Of a stretch of 42,048 nt of DNA, positions 25,553 to 33,619 are shown in pieces. Source of the DNA: Promethearchaeota archaeon (GTDB taxonomy: Archaea; Asgardarchaeota; Lokiarchaeia; Sigynarchaeales; SOKP01); NCBI GenBank assembly GCA_019057775.1, contig JAHLWT010000099.1, positions 1 to 42,048 on the forward strand, read 5' to 3'. Positions within the stretch are counted from its first letter, which is position 1, and each line of letters begins with the position of its first letter. Both the position numbers and the translations under genes were made by a program. The notes below the pieces were generated by a model, which ran no database searches, was not told where the DNA came from, and saw only the letters and a list, made by a program, of their open reading frames with translations.

Positions 25553-26455
25553 ATGGAAAGAATTCTAATAGCGGGACCAGCTTCTCAAATTCTTGGATTT
25601 AAAATTGCTCAAGAATTAGGAATTGAAACATTAAATACAGAAACAAAAAAATTTCCTGATGGGGAGAATTATGTAAGGATAAATATCGAAGACGAAACAA
25701 TAATAACTGATAAGGAAGTCATAATAGTTCAATCAACAGGACCAAGTTCGAGCGGAACCCAGAATACTAGAATAATGGAACTATTTATGATGATTGATTC
25801 AGTAAAACGCATGGGAGCGTCTAAGATTGTTATTATAGTTCCTTATCTTGCCTATTCTCGTCAAGATAAAAGATTCAGACCAGGAGAAAGTAAATTTGCA
25901 GAAATCCTTATTCATTTATTAAATTATTTAGGAATCAATGAATTATATGCAGTGGATGTTCATGCGCCATCAATACTTGAAGAGTGTTCATGCAAGGCAA
26001 TAAACATTGATTCAATGAAGCTCTTAGCTGATTATGTAAAATCTAAAGGCGCAAAGGATATAATAGTTGTTTCTCCAGATAAAGGTGCCATCGAAAGGTC
26101 AAAAGCTTTTGCTAAACACTTTGGAGAAAATATTCCTGTGGAAGTCTTTAAAAAAGAAAGAGATGTAGCAACAGGTGAAATAAAAATGAGTGGAATCTTA
26201 AGTCTAAAGGAAAAAGATGTTGTTATTGCCGATGATATAATTGCTACAGGAGGAACAATGGCAAAGGCAATAGAATTGGCGAAATTAAGTGGAGCTAGAC
26301 AAGTATTTGCTGTTGCAACTCATGCGTTATTATTACAACAAGCAAAATATCGGATCTTGAAGGCAGGAGCTGATGAAATAGTTGGTACTGATTCGATTGA
26401 CAATGAAGCAAGTAAAGTTTCATTAGCTAAAATAATAGCTGATTATATTAGGTAA
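25553..26455 (+). CDS. prs: Ribose-phosphate pyrophosphokinase
   Basis: Makes PRPP from ribose 5-phosphate and ATP for nucleotide, His and Trp synthesis. 300 residues, the archaeal length. Visible features: the tandem phosphoribosyltransferase fold, ETKKFPDGENYVRI near the N-terminus, PYLAYSRQDKRFRPGES (ATP and ribose site), DVHAPSI, and the PRPP loop VVIADDIIATGGTM near residue 225. Begins with ATG at a clear break from upstream AT-rich DNA. Convergent with the UPF0200 kinase. Confidence 0.96.
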   Translation: MERILIAGPASQILGFKIAQELGIETLNTETKKFPDGENYVRINIEDETIITDKEVIIVQSTGPSSSGTQNTRIMELFMMIDSVKRMGASKIVIIVPYLAYSRQDKRFRPGESKFAEILIHLLNYLGINELYAVDVHAPSILEECSCKAINIDSMKLLADYVKSKGAKDIIVVSPDKGAIERSKAFAKHFGENIPVEVFKKERDVATGEIKMSGILSLKEKDVVIADDIIATGGTMAKAIELAKLSGARQVFAVATHALLLQQAKYRILKAGADEIVGTDSIDNEASKVSLAKIIADYIR

Positions 26456-26468
26456 CCATAAGAGTTAG

Positions 26469-27014
26469 TTAATAACTTTTTAATATTTCTAAAATTATTT
26501 TTCTTGTTTTTTCTTTCAATTCCTCAATGCTAGAATCATTTATTATAGTGTAATCTGCAATACTTAAAACTTCCTTAAGTCCAAATTCGATTTCTCTTTC
26601 ATCTCTCAACTTCAGATTAGAAAGATTTTTTGGATCATCTCCACGATTTCTTTCAAATAACCTCTTAAACCTAATTTCTTCACTTACAGTAATTGCAACA
26701 ATAGGAAATTGCCAGAATTTTCTAAAAATGCTTATTTCAGCTATAGATCTAATTCCATCAATAAAGATTATATCTTTATTTTCAGATTTAATTAGATCAA
26801 CACATTTTATAGCAATAATGTCTTGTCCTCCCATCTCGCGTAATTCTTTTGCAATTTTACCTAAATTCTCTCCTGTATATTCCAAATTTCTTATTTTAGC
26901 CTCATTTCTTACAACATCGCCCATGGTATAAATATAACCTAAGTCTTTTATTGATTCAATTGCGCTTGTTTTACCAGATCCGGGTAGTCCACAGAAAGCA
27001 ATTATTTTTTTCAT
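26469..27014 (-). CDS. UPF0200 P-loop nucleotide kinase-like protein
   Basis: A 181-residue P-loop protein of the archaeal UPF0200 family, related to adenylate kinase and dephospho-CoA kinase. The Walker A is GLPGSGKTS (9-17). The family segments MGDVVRNEA, GQDIIAIKCVDLI, IFIDGIRSIAE and the lid-like RNRGDDP are all present. The exact phosphate acceptor of this family is not settled; a nucleotide or CoA-precursor kinase is likely. Confidence 0.85.
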   Translation of the reverse strand: MKKIIAFCGLPGSGKTSAIESIKDLGYIYTMGDVVRNEAKIRNLEYTGENLGKIAKELREMGGQDIIAIKCVDLIKSENKDIIFIDGIRSIAEISIFRKFWQFPIVAITVSEEIRFKRLFERNRGDDPKNLSNLKLRDEREIEFGLKEVLSIADYTIINDSSIEELKEKTRKIILEILKSY

Positions 27015-27142
27015 TTTTAAAAAAAATTTTCACTGAATATAATTAAAATAAAATGTTATAATATAGAATTTGTTTAGATTTTATATAGAATAACAAATAA
27101 ACTTTTTAAATTATAACAATAAAGAACAAAATCAGAAAATAG

Positions 27143-28270
27143 ATGTCGAAGAATAAAAAATCTGATCCATTCTATGCACCTGTGTTATTAACTTTAAAGG
27201 CTTATAGGAGAATAGTTGGCTATGTTATAAGATACGCGAGTAAAAATTTGAATACTGGTAAATGGCGTGAAGTATATGGGATTTTGATTGGAGCAATAGA
27301 AAACGATTCAAAAGTAATTATTAAAGATGCAATTCCTATGGTTGTTGGGGATAGAGCAGGTGTTAAATATGAAAATAAACAGTATGTTGATATGGCTCAG
27401 ATTGATGCTTCTGTTTACGAACGATCTGTACAAGATAATAAAAATGATTTCATTGTTGGCTGGTTTCATACACATCCGGGGTTTGGTTTTTTCTTTAGTC
27501 CTATTGATTGTATGACCCAATTGGGTTACCAACTCCCCAATCCCTTTGCCCTTGGACTAATTTTTGACCATACCAAGGTAGGATCCAAATCACACTTTTT
27601 GGGAATCGCTGGTTTACGACTTAAAAATCCTGAAAGAGGAATTTCTTCAACATATGATCTAATAGAATTAGAATATGAATTTGAAGAAAATTTAATGAAC
27701 AAGGAAGTAGAAGCTGTTATTAAGAAAGTTGATAAAAATATTGAAAAAGTACTGAAGGAAGTAGAGTATATAGGGGAAATTCTTCGGAAAAAAGCTTTAG
27801 CCCAGTTACAGCGAAATTATGGACTTATTTTAGTACCTAAAGAAGATGTTATAATTACCAATGATGAAATAGAAGCAGAAGATGATGAAAGATATCTCTA
27901 TGAATGGGATCCTGAATTTTTTAAAAAATCATATCGTATTCCTAAATTTAGAGAAAAAATAGAAAAAATGATTTCTGCTGCTTATGATGAACTGGATGAT
28001 TTAATTGGAAAGAAGGAGGAAGCTAAATTTAATATTCGAAAAGGAAAGCTCACAAAAAAAATTCAAACGGCTTTAAAGAAAACCAATGAATGGTATGATA
28101 AATTAATTGATGATTTTTCAAAGAAAATAGGACTAATATTTCCTTTTTTTGACTTTTTAGATACAGATGAAAGAAAAGTTATTGAATATTTTGAAGAGCG
28201 AAGTTCTGAATATTATAAAATTCTAGATGAATTAAATAAAAGAGTAGAATTGAACTTAAGGGATTATTAA
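27143..28270 (+). CDS. Rpn11/CSN5-like JAMM (MPN+) metalloprotease homolog
   Basis: A 375-residue protein. Residues 15-190 are an MPN domain with a full JAMM zinc site: Glu43 in REVYGILIG, then GWFHTHPGFGFFFSPID with His109, His111, Ser119 and Asp122. That stretch closely matches the proteasome deubiquitinase Rpn11 (GWYHSHPGFGCWLSGVD). Enzymes of this type cut isopeptide bonds to ubiquitin. The remaining 185 residues are helical and charged, as in Rpn11 and CSN5 C-terminal parts that dock on other subunits. No ubiquitin, E1 or E2 gene is visible nearby, unlike the clustered systems known in some archaea. Confidence 0.88.
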   Translation: MSKNKKSDPFYAPVLLTLKAYRRIVGYVIRYASKNLNTGKWREVYGILIGAIENDSKVIIKDAIPMVVGDRAGVKYENKQYVDMAQIDASVYERSVQDNKNDFIVGWFHTHPGFGFFFSPIDCMTQLGYQLPNPFALGLIFDHTKVGSKSHFLGIAGLRLKNPERGISSTYDLIELEYEFEENLMNKEVEAVIKKVDKNIEKVLKEVEYIGEILRKKALAQLQRNYGLILVPKEDVIITNDEIEAEDDERYLYEWDPEFFKKSYRIPKFREKIEKMISAAYDELDDLIGKKEEAKFNIRKGKLTKKIQTALKKTNEWYDKLIDDFSKKIGLIFPFFDFLDTDERKVIEYFEERSSEYYKILDELNKRVELNLRDY

Positions 28271-28423
28271 TAAAAATACTTCATAAAATATTTATCAAAC
28301 TTTAAAAATAGGAAAAAATATTATCAATTTAAGAACTTTAGTAAAATTTTTTATTGATAAAATATTATTAGGAACTAAGCTTCTTTTTAAAAATTTTATA
28401 CGTTTTAAGGATGAGATTCGTTC

Positions 28424-28759
28424 ATGGTTCATGAAACCACTATCATAATTAAACACAGAACTGATAAAGAAAAATCTATTAAAGACGCAATCTTTGAATT
28501 TTCAGGAGGCAGGAAATCCTTATTAATAAAAGGGGAAGGCTCGGAGATTGCTACTGCGGTAGAGGTTGCTGAAATATTAAAAAACCGGATGTACCCTAGA
28601 TTAGAAATTGCAAATATATCTTTAGGCAGTCGTCCTTTTTTTAGGAAAACACAAAATAGGTATCATAATAACCGTAATAACCGAAAAAATGATAATAAAA
28701 ATAAAATTGATATTATTTCTAATATAAAAATTACGCTCCAAACCAAATCATTTACTTAA
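28424..28759 (+). CDS. Alba-family nucleic-acid-binding protein
   Basis: Small archaeal chromatin/RNA-binding protein, 111 residues. Residues 1-70 carry the Alba core: TTIIIKHRTDKEKSIKDAI, then LLIKGEGSEIATAVEVAEIL. In ordinary Alba a short beta-hairpin follows. Here the hairpin loop contains an Asn/Arg-rich insert (NRYHNNRNNRKNDNKNK) before the last strand ISNIKITLQ. That insert may add RNA or DNA contacts. A zinc-ribbon gene starts three bases after the stop. Confidence 0.8.
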   Translation: MVHETTIIIKHRTDKEKSIKDAIFEFSGGRKSLLIKGEGSEIATAVEVAEILKNRMYPRLEIANISLGSRPFFRKTQNRYHNNRNNRKNDNKNKIDIISNIKITLQTKSFT

Positions 28760-28762
28760 TTT

Positions 28763-28957
28763 ATGAATTCTAAAACCAAATCGAATTTTCAACATTTAGG
28801 ACCCTTATTGGTTGAAAACCGAACTCCAGCGATATGTGAGATCTGTAATAATTTTATTTATAAACGGATTTATCACGATGAAAACTCTAAAAAGAAACAA
28901 AAGATAGTATTTGTGTGTAAACACTGTTTAGAGAAAAATGACGGAGTAACTACATAA
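28763..28957 (+). CDS. Small zinc-ribbon protein
   Basis: A 64-residue protein with two Cys pairs, C25-x2-C28 and C52-x2-C55, enough for one zinc ribbon. The family is not recognised. It follows the Alba gene by three bases and is almost certainly co-transcribed with it, which suggests a nucleic-acid-linked role. Confidence 0.65.
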   Translation: MNSKTKSNFQHLGPLLVENRTPAICEICNNFIYKRIYHDENSKKKQKIVFVCKHCLEKNDGVTT

Positions 28958-28967
28958 TTTTTCTTTT

Positions 28968-29786
28968 TTAATGTTTAGAATTTAGTTTTCTTTGACTTTT
29001 CTTCTCAATATATTTTGTCCAATCAAAAGCCATTATAAAAAACATCACTGTTATTGTTACTAACAATAAAATAGCCTCAGTAATTATACTTGATTGCCCA
29101 CTAGATTCAATGCCTTGAGCTACAAATCCAAATGCCACAAAAATAGGCCAACAACAATAAAATATTGTTGTAAAATTTTTTCCTAACCATCCAGGAATTA
29201 TACATTTCCAGAAAGGATATTTAATCATACCTAAAGGTAAAAATAAAATATCATCTGGTAATGGAGTTAATGCAAAGAGAAAAATATAAACAGGAGTTCG
29301 TTTTTTATTCTCTAAGATTAATTTCCCAAATCCATTTATGTTATTCAGTAAATCTGATTTTCTTTCTTCCGCGATTTTCTTTGTTCCATATCCTACAGCA
29401 TATCCCGTAAATTCACCTAATGCACTTCCTAAACCCCCTACTAATGCTATACCTAAAAGCTCAACCCAAAAGGAACCAGATTGCATGATTTGACTAAGAT
29501 TTAATCCAGAGTTATAATATTTCAAATAAATTGAATTTGAAAGAGAAAATAATACAAATGGAAAAGGGATTGGGAACCCAATAGACGCTGAACCCAAAAA
29601 ACACACTACTAGAGAAATCAATAAAGCCCAATAATAATTTGAGCCTTCAGTTATCGCAGAGAAACTTTTTCTGGATTTTATAACTAAATCTTGAAAATCT
29701 GGCATGAGTAAAAAGAGGAATATATATACAATAACAATTAAATAAAACATTGTAAAGACAATGGTTAATTTCTTTGGAACAGCCAT
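28968..29786 (-). CDS. VTT/DedA-like membrane protein
   Basis: A 272-residue integral membrane protein with about six hydrophobic segments. The VTT-domain marks are visible: GSALGEFTGYAVGYG (Glu and Gly-rich re-entrant loop), and FLFALTPLPDDILFLPLG before a basic helix. DedA/VTT proteins are thought to be lipid scramblases or transporters. It starts one base after the stop of the cyclophilin-like gene on the same strand. Confidence 0.8.
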   Translation of the reverse strand: MAVPKKLTIVFTMFYLIVIVYIFLFLLMPDFQDLVIKSRKSFSAITEGSNYYWALLISLVVCFLGSASIGFPIPFPFVLFSLSNSIYLKYYNSGLNLSQIMQSGSFWVELLGIALVGGLGSALGEFTGYAVGYGTKKIAEERKSDLLNNINGFGKLILENKKRTPVYIFLFALTPLPDDILFLPLGMIKYPFWKCIIPGWLGKNFTTIFYCCWPIFVAFGFVAQGIESSGQSSIITEAILLLVTITVMFFIMAFDWTKYIEKKSQRKLNSKH

Positions 29787-29787
29787 G

Positions 29788-30183
29788 TTATTTTCGAGTT
29801 CTAGAAAATTTTGTATTTAATCCATTTCTAGCTTGTAAAAGGATTTCGAGATTAGAGATCACTTTTCCTATCATATTAACTTTGTTAGGCATTTCTTGAT
29901 CTTCAATAATTATTATAAGTTCATCAGTTTTAGGGTTATATACGATATCAGCCTTCTCTACATGTATTTGGGATTTGTTATTAGGTCCTTTAAAGATCTC
30001 TATACCGGGTAAAGTCCAATATTTTTTTGACCCAAAACTAAACCTACCTCGTAAAACAAATGGCAGTTTTCCAATTACTGCATCAGCTGAAAATGGAGCG
30101 AAATGTCGGATAATTTGTGCACCAATTGTGCCAATACCGAATAATTCAATTCTTATTGCTACTTGTCCACTATTGGAACTCAT
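29788..30183 (-). CDS. Cyclophilin-like fold protein (DUF369-type)
   Basis: A 131-residue protein that resembles the archaeal cyclophilin-like family. The order of strands fits: VAIRIELFGIGTIGAQIIRH (with an IG-G turn), FSADAVIGKLPFVLRGR, KKYWTLPGIEIF, KADIVYNPKTDELIIIIED. Whether it has prolyl isomerase activity is not known for the family. It precedes the VTT gene by one base on the same strand. Confidence 0.65.
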   Translation of the reverse strand: MSSNSGQVAIRIELFGIGTIGAQIIRHFAPFSADAVIGKLPFVLRGRFSFGSKKYWTLPGIEIFKGPNNKSQIHVEKADIVYNPKTDELIIIIEDQEMPNKVNMIGKVISNLEILLQARNGLNTKFSRTRK

Positions 30184-30743
30184 TTTTATAAATAATATAA
30201 TTTCAGATATTTATATTAATTTAATTTAAATCTCAAATTCATTTAATTTTTGTCGAAAATATCTTAAAAATTATTATTCCATAAATAAATAACAAAATTT
30301 AAATACGCATAATTTAAATACTCGTTCTATTATTATTTATTTGGACAATAGGTCTATTTTGCATTGGAATTAGATACAAAATCGCGAATTTTACGCCGAA
30401 TTAAATTTTAACAACCGTAAACTGCATCTTTATTTCCGACAAAAAGTTTTTATTTTCATATGTAGCCTCAATTCAAATTACTATTCACAAGATTTCATTT
30501 GTTCCTGTAGTGCTTAAAACATTGAAAAGGTGATAATAACCCCGCACTTTGGAGCATAAACAGGCAATTAATATTTTAGGTAAATGAGACACAAAACATA
30601 ATTACTAGACTTCTAGTGGAGTTGCGTGTTATTTTTTTAATACCTGAGACATTTAACCAATAGTGCTTTTGATTACGTAATTGCTCAATTGGACTTATGC
30701 TTTAACTCCCATGGATCAATTATACGTTGCTTAATCGGAGCAT
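30184..30743 (+). other. 560-base intergenic region without a gene
   Basis: No open frame of note on either strand except the tail discussed for the nucleotidyltransferase. The part from about 30520 to 30720 is less AT-rich than usual intergenic DNA here and holds a short hairpin, ACTAGA-CT-TCTAGT at 30604-30617, plus two GAGACA copies (about 30586 and 30645). It could encode a structured RNA, but I see no tRNA, SRP RNA or RNase P signature. Strand undetermined. Confidence 0.4.
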
Positions 30744-31607
30744 CTATTGTCCTTTCTTTTTTTTTTTTAAAAATTTTAGATCTTTCTCACTATCAATATC
30801 ATAAAAATTATAATTACTTTCAATTTTGAGAGCATGGATCGTATTTCCCTTCTCAACATATAAATTTATTGATTCCCATAGTGTTTTGCTGGGGATTTCT
30901 GAATTTAATAGTAGAAGTTCATTAATAGTTTTATAACTTAATGCAAGAATGGGGATTATCTGATTCACATTAATTTTTGAGGCAAATTCCTTTAAGTTAG
31001 CTAGAATAAATTTCTTTAAAATTTCAGATGATCCTGATTTTTCAATCTCTCCTATTGATACAGTTCGAGAAATTTCATAAAATCTTTTTAATTCTTTTAC
31101 TTCTATATTTCTATAAAAAATACATGAATAATCTTCATCAGTTTTAATAAACTTCATAATTGCATGCGAAATTTCTTCTAAAATATTAAAATCAAAAACA
31201 GTATCTCCCGGTATCAAAATATAATAGTTATGTTTGTTAAAGAAAGTTTCATATTTCGTTATTGATAAAAAAGAATATAATGGACCTAGTTTGTATTGAT
31301 TCTCAGAATCGATAATTAAAATTTTATCTCCTAACGATGGGTTTCCTTCTTTTATTGAAGTAACGTGAGCTCTGATTTTTTGACCTAAATGACCAATAAC
31401 TATAGCTATTTGATTTACACCTAACTTCAGCAAATCAGTAATAGAATTATCGAGAATAGTAACACTGTTCAATAATTTTATTTTAATTAAAGGTTTTGGA
31501 AGAGTCTTAGTTAGTTTTTTGAGTCTCCTTCCTTCTCCAGCACATAAAATTATTATTGATAAATCAGGAATAGGATTATTCTCTCGTGGTAACAATTCTT
31601 TCTCCAT
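30744..31607 (-). CDS. NDP-sugar pyrophosphorylase-like nucleotidyltransferase (second)
   Basis: A 287-residue nucleotidyltransferase with signature IIILCAGEGRRLKKL followed by LPKPL, and an acidic metal site near IPGDTVFDF. Its start lies 32 bases inside the 3' end of the map gene in another frame, so the two are coupled. The C-terminus ends in a Lys run encoded by twelve A (30757-30768) and stops at TAG 30744. One more A in that run would instead continue 23 codons (TIDAPIKQRIIDPWELK) to a TGA further left. The real C-terminus may therefore differ. Confidence 0.8.
   Translation of the reverse strand: MEKELLPRENNPIPDLSIIILCAGEGRRLKKLTKTLPKPLIKIKLLNSVTILDNSITDLLKLGVNQIAIVIGHLGQKIRAHVTSIKEGNPSLGDKILIIDSENQYKLGPLYSFLSITKYETFFNKHNYYILIPGDTVFDFNILEEISHAIMKFIKTDEDYSCIFYRNIEVKELKRFYEISRTVSIGEIEKSGSSEILKKFILANLKEFASKINVNQIIPILALSYKTINELLLLNSEIPSKTLWESINLYVEKGNTIHALKIESNYNFYDIDSEKDLKFLKKKKKGQ
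30757..30768 (-). repeat. Twelve-base A homopolymer inside a coding region
   Basis: Twelve consecutive A on the coding (minus) strand, near the end of the nucleotidyltransferase gene. Runs of this length are prone to polymerase slippage and to sequencing indels. The reading frame after it changes the C-terminus of the protein. Confidence 0.9.
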
Positions 31608-32493
31608 CCATATCCAGAATTATTGTGTGTTCTTCTTGAGCGACTGGTTTTCTACCCACTTCTATTAAAATAGGATATTTATCCAAGATCTTTTTTCCTA
31701 AAAAGAATTCTATGGTTCTTTTTATTTTATTCTTAGGGACAAGTTGCTTATTTTCAATCCATCGAGGTGAAAAGGGAAGCTTTTTGAAATTTTGCTGGAT
31801 TTTATTCATATAATTTAATTGTTCATATGTCATATTTTTTTTTGCTTTTTTAAGAAATCTAAAAATATAGTGATCTTTTCCGTTCTCAACCCTCCCCACT
31901 CCTGATGTAGCAAATGGTTCACACGCATAAGCATCACCCGGTTTTAGTATTTGATTATGAGTTTTATCCCTATAATTTGGAATAAAAGGTCCTGCGTGAA
32001 GATTATATTGGTTTAATTCATGACCACCAAGATTTCTAATAGGATTTAAACCTCTATTCGAAATTTTCTGTTCGATAACTTCACCAAGTTCGTATAATTT
32101 GACACCAGGATTAAAAAGTTCTATAGCTGCTTCTATAGCCTCTTTTGCTGCTTCCACGTAATTTTGAAGGATTGGATCTTCATCAATATTAATAGTAAAA
32201 GCTGAATCTGCGATATAACCGTTATAGTGTGCACCTATATCAATTTTTAATAATCCTTTTTCAGGAACTTTAGTTTGATCATCAATTGGACTGGAAAAAT
32301 GGGCAGCAATTTCATTTAAAGACATATTAATAGGGAAAGTAAGTTCACATCCACTATTCATTATCGCAGCTTCACATTGGTTAGATATATCTAAAAATAA
32401 AGCATTTGGTTTAACAATCCTACGGGCGAGTTTTTTCGCTGCGATTACAGCATTTCCAGCCTTTATATAGTCTTGGATATAATTTTTGCTCAT
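31576..32493 (-). CDS. map: Methionine aminopeptidase, type II
   Basis: Removes the initiator Met from new proteins. 305 residues, archaeal/eukaryotic MetAP2 type with the helical insertion at about 195-260. All metal and catalytic residues are present: His65 (LNEIAAH), Asp85 (LLKIDIGAH), Asp96 (YIADSAF), His158 (GGHELNQY), Glu192 (CEPFATSGVGRVE) and Glu288 (AQEEHTIIL). It overlaps the nucleotidyltransferase gene. A decayed second copy of its 5' part lies at 33351-33581. Confidence 0.95.
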   Translation of the reverse strand: MSKNYIQDYIKAGNAVIAAKKLARRIVKPNALFLDISNQCEAAIMNSGCELTFPINMSLNEIAAHFSSPIDDQTKVPEKGLLKIDIGAHYNGYIADSAFTINIDEDPILQNYVEAAKEAIEAAIELFNPGVKLYELGEVIEQKISNRGLNPIRNLGGHELNQYNLHAGPFIPNYRDKTHNQILKPGDAYACEPFATSGVGRVENGKDHYIFRFLKKAKKNMTYEQLNYMNKIQQNFKKLPFSPRWIENKQLVPKNKIKRTIEFFLGKKILDKYPILIEVGRKPVAQEEHTIILDMDGERIVTTRE

Positions 32494-32707
32494 TTTGAAT
32501 AATTCATGAAAAGGATTAGGGTGTTAATCTATCTATCTGGAATTTCTCATTATATAAATATTTAATCTTTAAGCTTGTATTATTTATTAATTACATAAGA
32601 TTTTAAACTTAAAAATATAAATCACCAAGAATTAAAGAAGATGTCTTTATAGAATGTTATATTCTTTATGAATAATATTTCATAGACTTCAGTTTTTTTT
32701 ATCTGAT

Positions 32708-32887
32708 TTACAGGTTTCTTTCTTTATAATACTCTCTAAAATAATATATTAAGCGAACAATTCTTTTTCCCTCGAGAGTAATATAATATTTCTTCGGTGA
32801 TGTCTGTCCCGATCCAGCAACAATTTTTACATATTTTCTAGATGAAAAAAACTTAACAGGAATACCTGTTGTCCATCCATAACTATT
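32708..32887 (-). pseudogene. Start-less fragment resembling a winged-helix C-terminus
   Basis: An open frame of 59 codons ending at TAA 32708, bounded upstream by TAA, with no ATG, GTG or TTG near its beginning. It reads NSYGWTTGIPVKFFSSRKYV and later SPKKYYITLEGKRIVRL. The YYITLEGKRIV part looks like the wing and last helix of a MarR-like winged-helix protein. Best explained as the 3' remnant of a lost gene in the scarred 32.5-33.6 kb region. No other gene is seen in the 409 bases 32494-32902. Confidence 0.4.
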
Positions 32888-32902
32888 TTAATATTTCAGT
32901 TA

Positions 32903-33289
32903 TTAGTCCGTATTGTAGCATATCGCTACAATTTTCCACTCGCCAGACTTCTTACTTAGAGCCCCAAGAAACTTCCCAATTTGGTCTACATTCCCCTCGT
33001 CTCCCTTCAACACCATATGATAACTCGCGATCATGTAAGCCATATCGCCATTCTCTGAGAACTGAATATCTATCACTTCATTCTCCATGTGGACCAACGA
33101 TTCTAAGATTACTTGGTAGAGTCCTCGGAGGTCATTATGCCCTTTCATCAATTCCATTTCGGGGGCAAGGGTGTAACAGTCTTGGTCATAAATTGCTAAG
33201 ACCGCATCGATGTTACCGCTATTTTCTGCGTCCACATTCGCCTGGAGTAGTTGCACTATCTTAGCTTTCTCCGCGTCAACATCAAACAT
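32903..33289 (-). CDS. NTF2/SnoaL-like domain protein of foreign base composition
   Basis: A 128-residue protein of the SnoaL/DUF4440 kind of the NTF2-like fold: N-terminal helix with LLQANVDAENSGNIDAVLAI, then YDQDCYTLAPEMEL, KGHNDLRGLYQ and curved strands ending with KKSGEWKIVAICYNTD. Such domains are small enzymes or binding pockets. The start is the ATG at 33289, nine bases after a GGAGG (33299-33303); the ATG at 33298 directly abuts that site. By count of several 60-base lines its GC is about 45%, against about 30% around it, with G/C-rich codon thirds. This points to recent horizontal acquisition. Confidence 0.8.
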   Translation of the reverse strand: MFDVDAEKAKIVQLLQANVDAENSGNIDAVLAIYDQDCYTLAPEMELMKGHNDLRGLYQVILESLVHMENEVIDIQFSENGDMAYMIASYHMVLKGDEGNVDQIGKFLGALSKKSGEWKIVAICYNTD

Positions 33290-33298
33290 ACAATACAT

Positions 33299-33303
33299 CC
33301 TCC
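33299..33303 (-). promoter_or_regulatory. Shine-Dalgarno site deciding the NTF2-like gene start
   Basis: A perfect GGAGG. It touches the first in-frame ATG (33298) but sits nine bases before the second (33289), which is therefore the probable start codon. Confidence 0.7.
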
Positions 33304-33350
33304 AAATTTTTCATTTTTATCCCTCATTAGTATATTCAATAATAAAAAAC

Positions 33351-33581
33351 CTATGTATCCCCTAATTTTAAAGTAACTATTTTTGAATGAGCTGCAATTT
33401 CATTTAAAGAAATGTTAATCGGGAAGGAAAGCTCACATTCATTTTTTATTATTTCCTCTTCTCCTTTATTGGCTATTTCTAATAAAAGAACTCCTGGTTG
33501 AGTCAATTTTCTTATTAGCTTCTTAGCTGCAATAACACCCTCTCCCGCTTTTATATAGTCTTGAATATAATTTTGGCTCAT
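33351..33581 (-). pseudogene. Decayed partial copy of map (methionine aminopeptidase)
   Basis: The first 65 codons match the start of the intact map gene closely (SQNYIQDYIKAGEGVIAAKK here, SKNYIQDYIKAGNAVIAAKK there; both with SLNEIAAH). After that the substrate-loop codons are missing, a short stretch VTLKLGD corresponds to the LLKIDIG strand, and a TAG follows. All metal ligands but the first His are lost, so it cannot be an active enzyme. It is a diverged, not identical, copy, so the duplication or transfer is not recent. The NTF2-like gene and the winged-helix fragment lie between it and the intact gene. Confidence 0.8.
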
Positions 33582-33619
33582 TTCCTACAAAACCTTATTC
33601 ATTAAAATTTAAAATTTAA

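Noticed and set aside
32869..33264. 131-codon open frame on the plus strand
   Set aside because: It is the antisense shadow of the NTF2-like gene. The minus-strand reading has a recognisable fold and a GGAGG before its ATG; the plus frame is Ser/Pro/His-rich with no family features.
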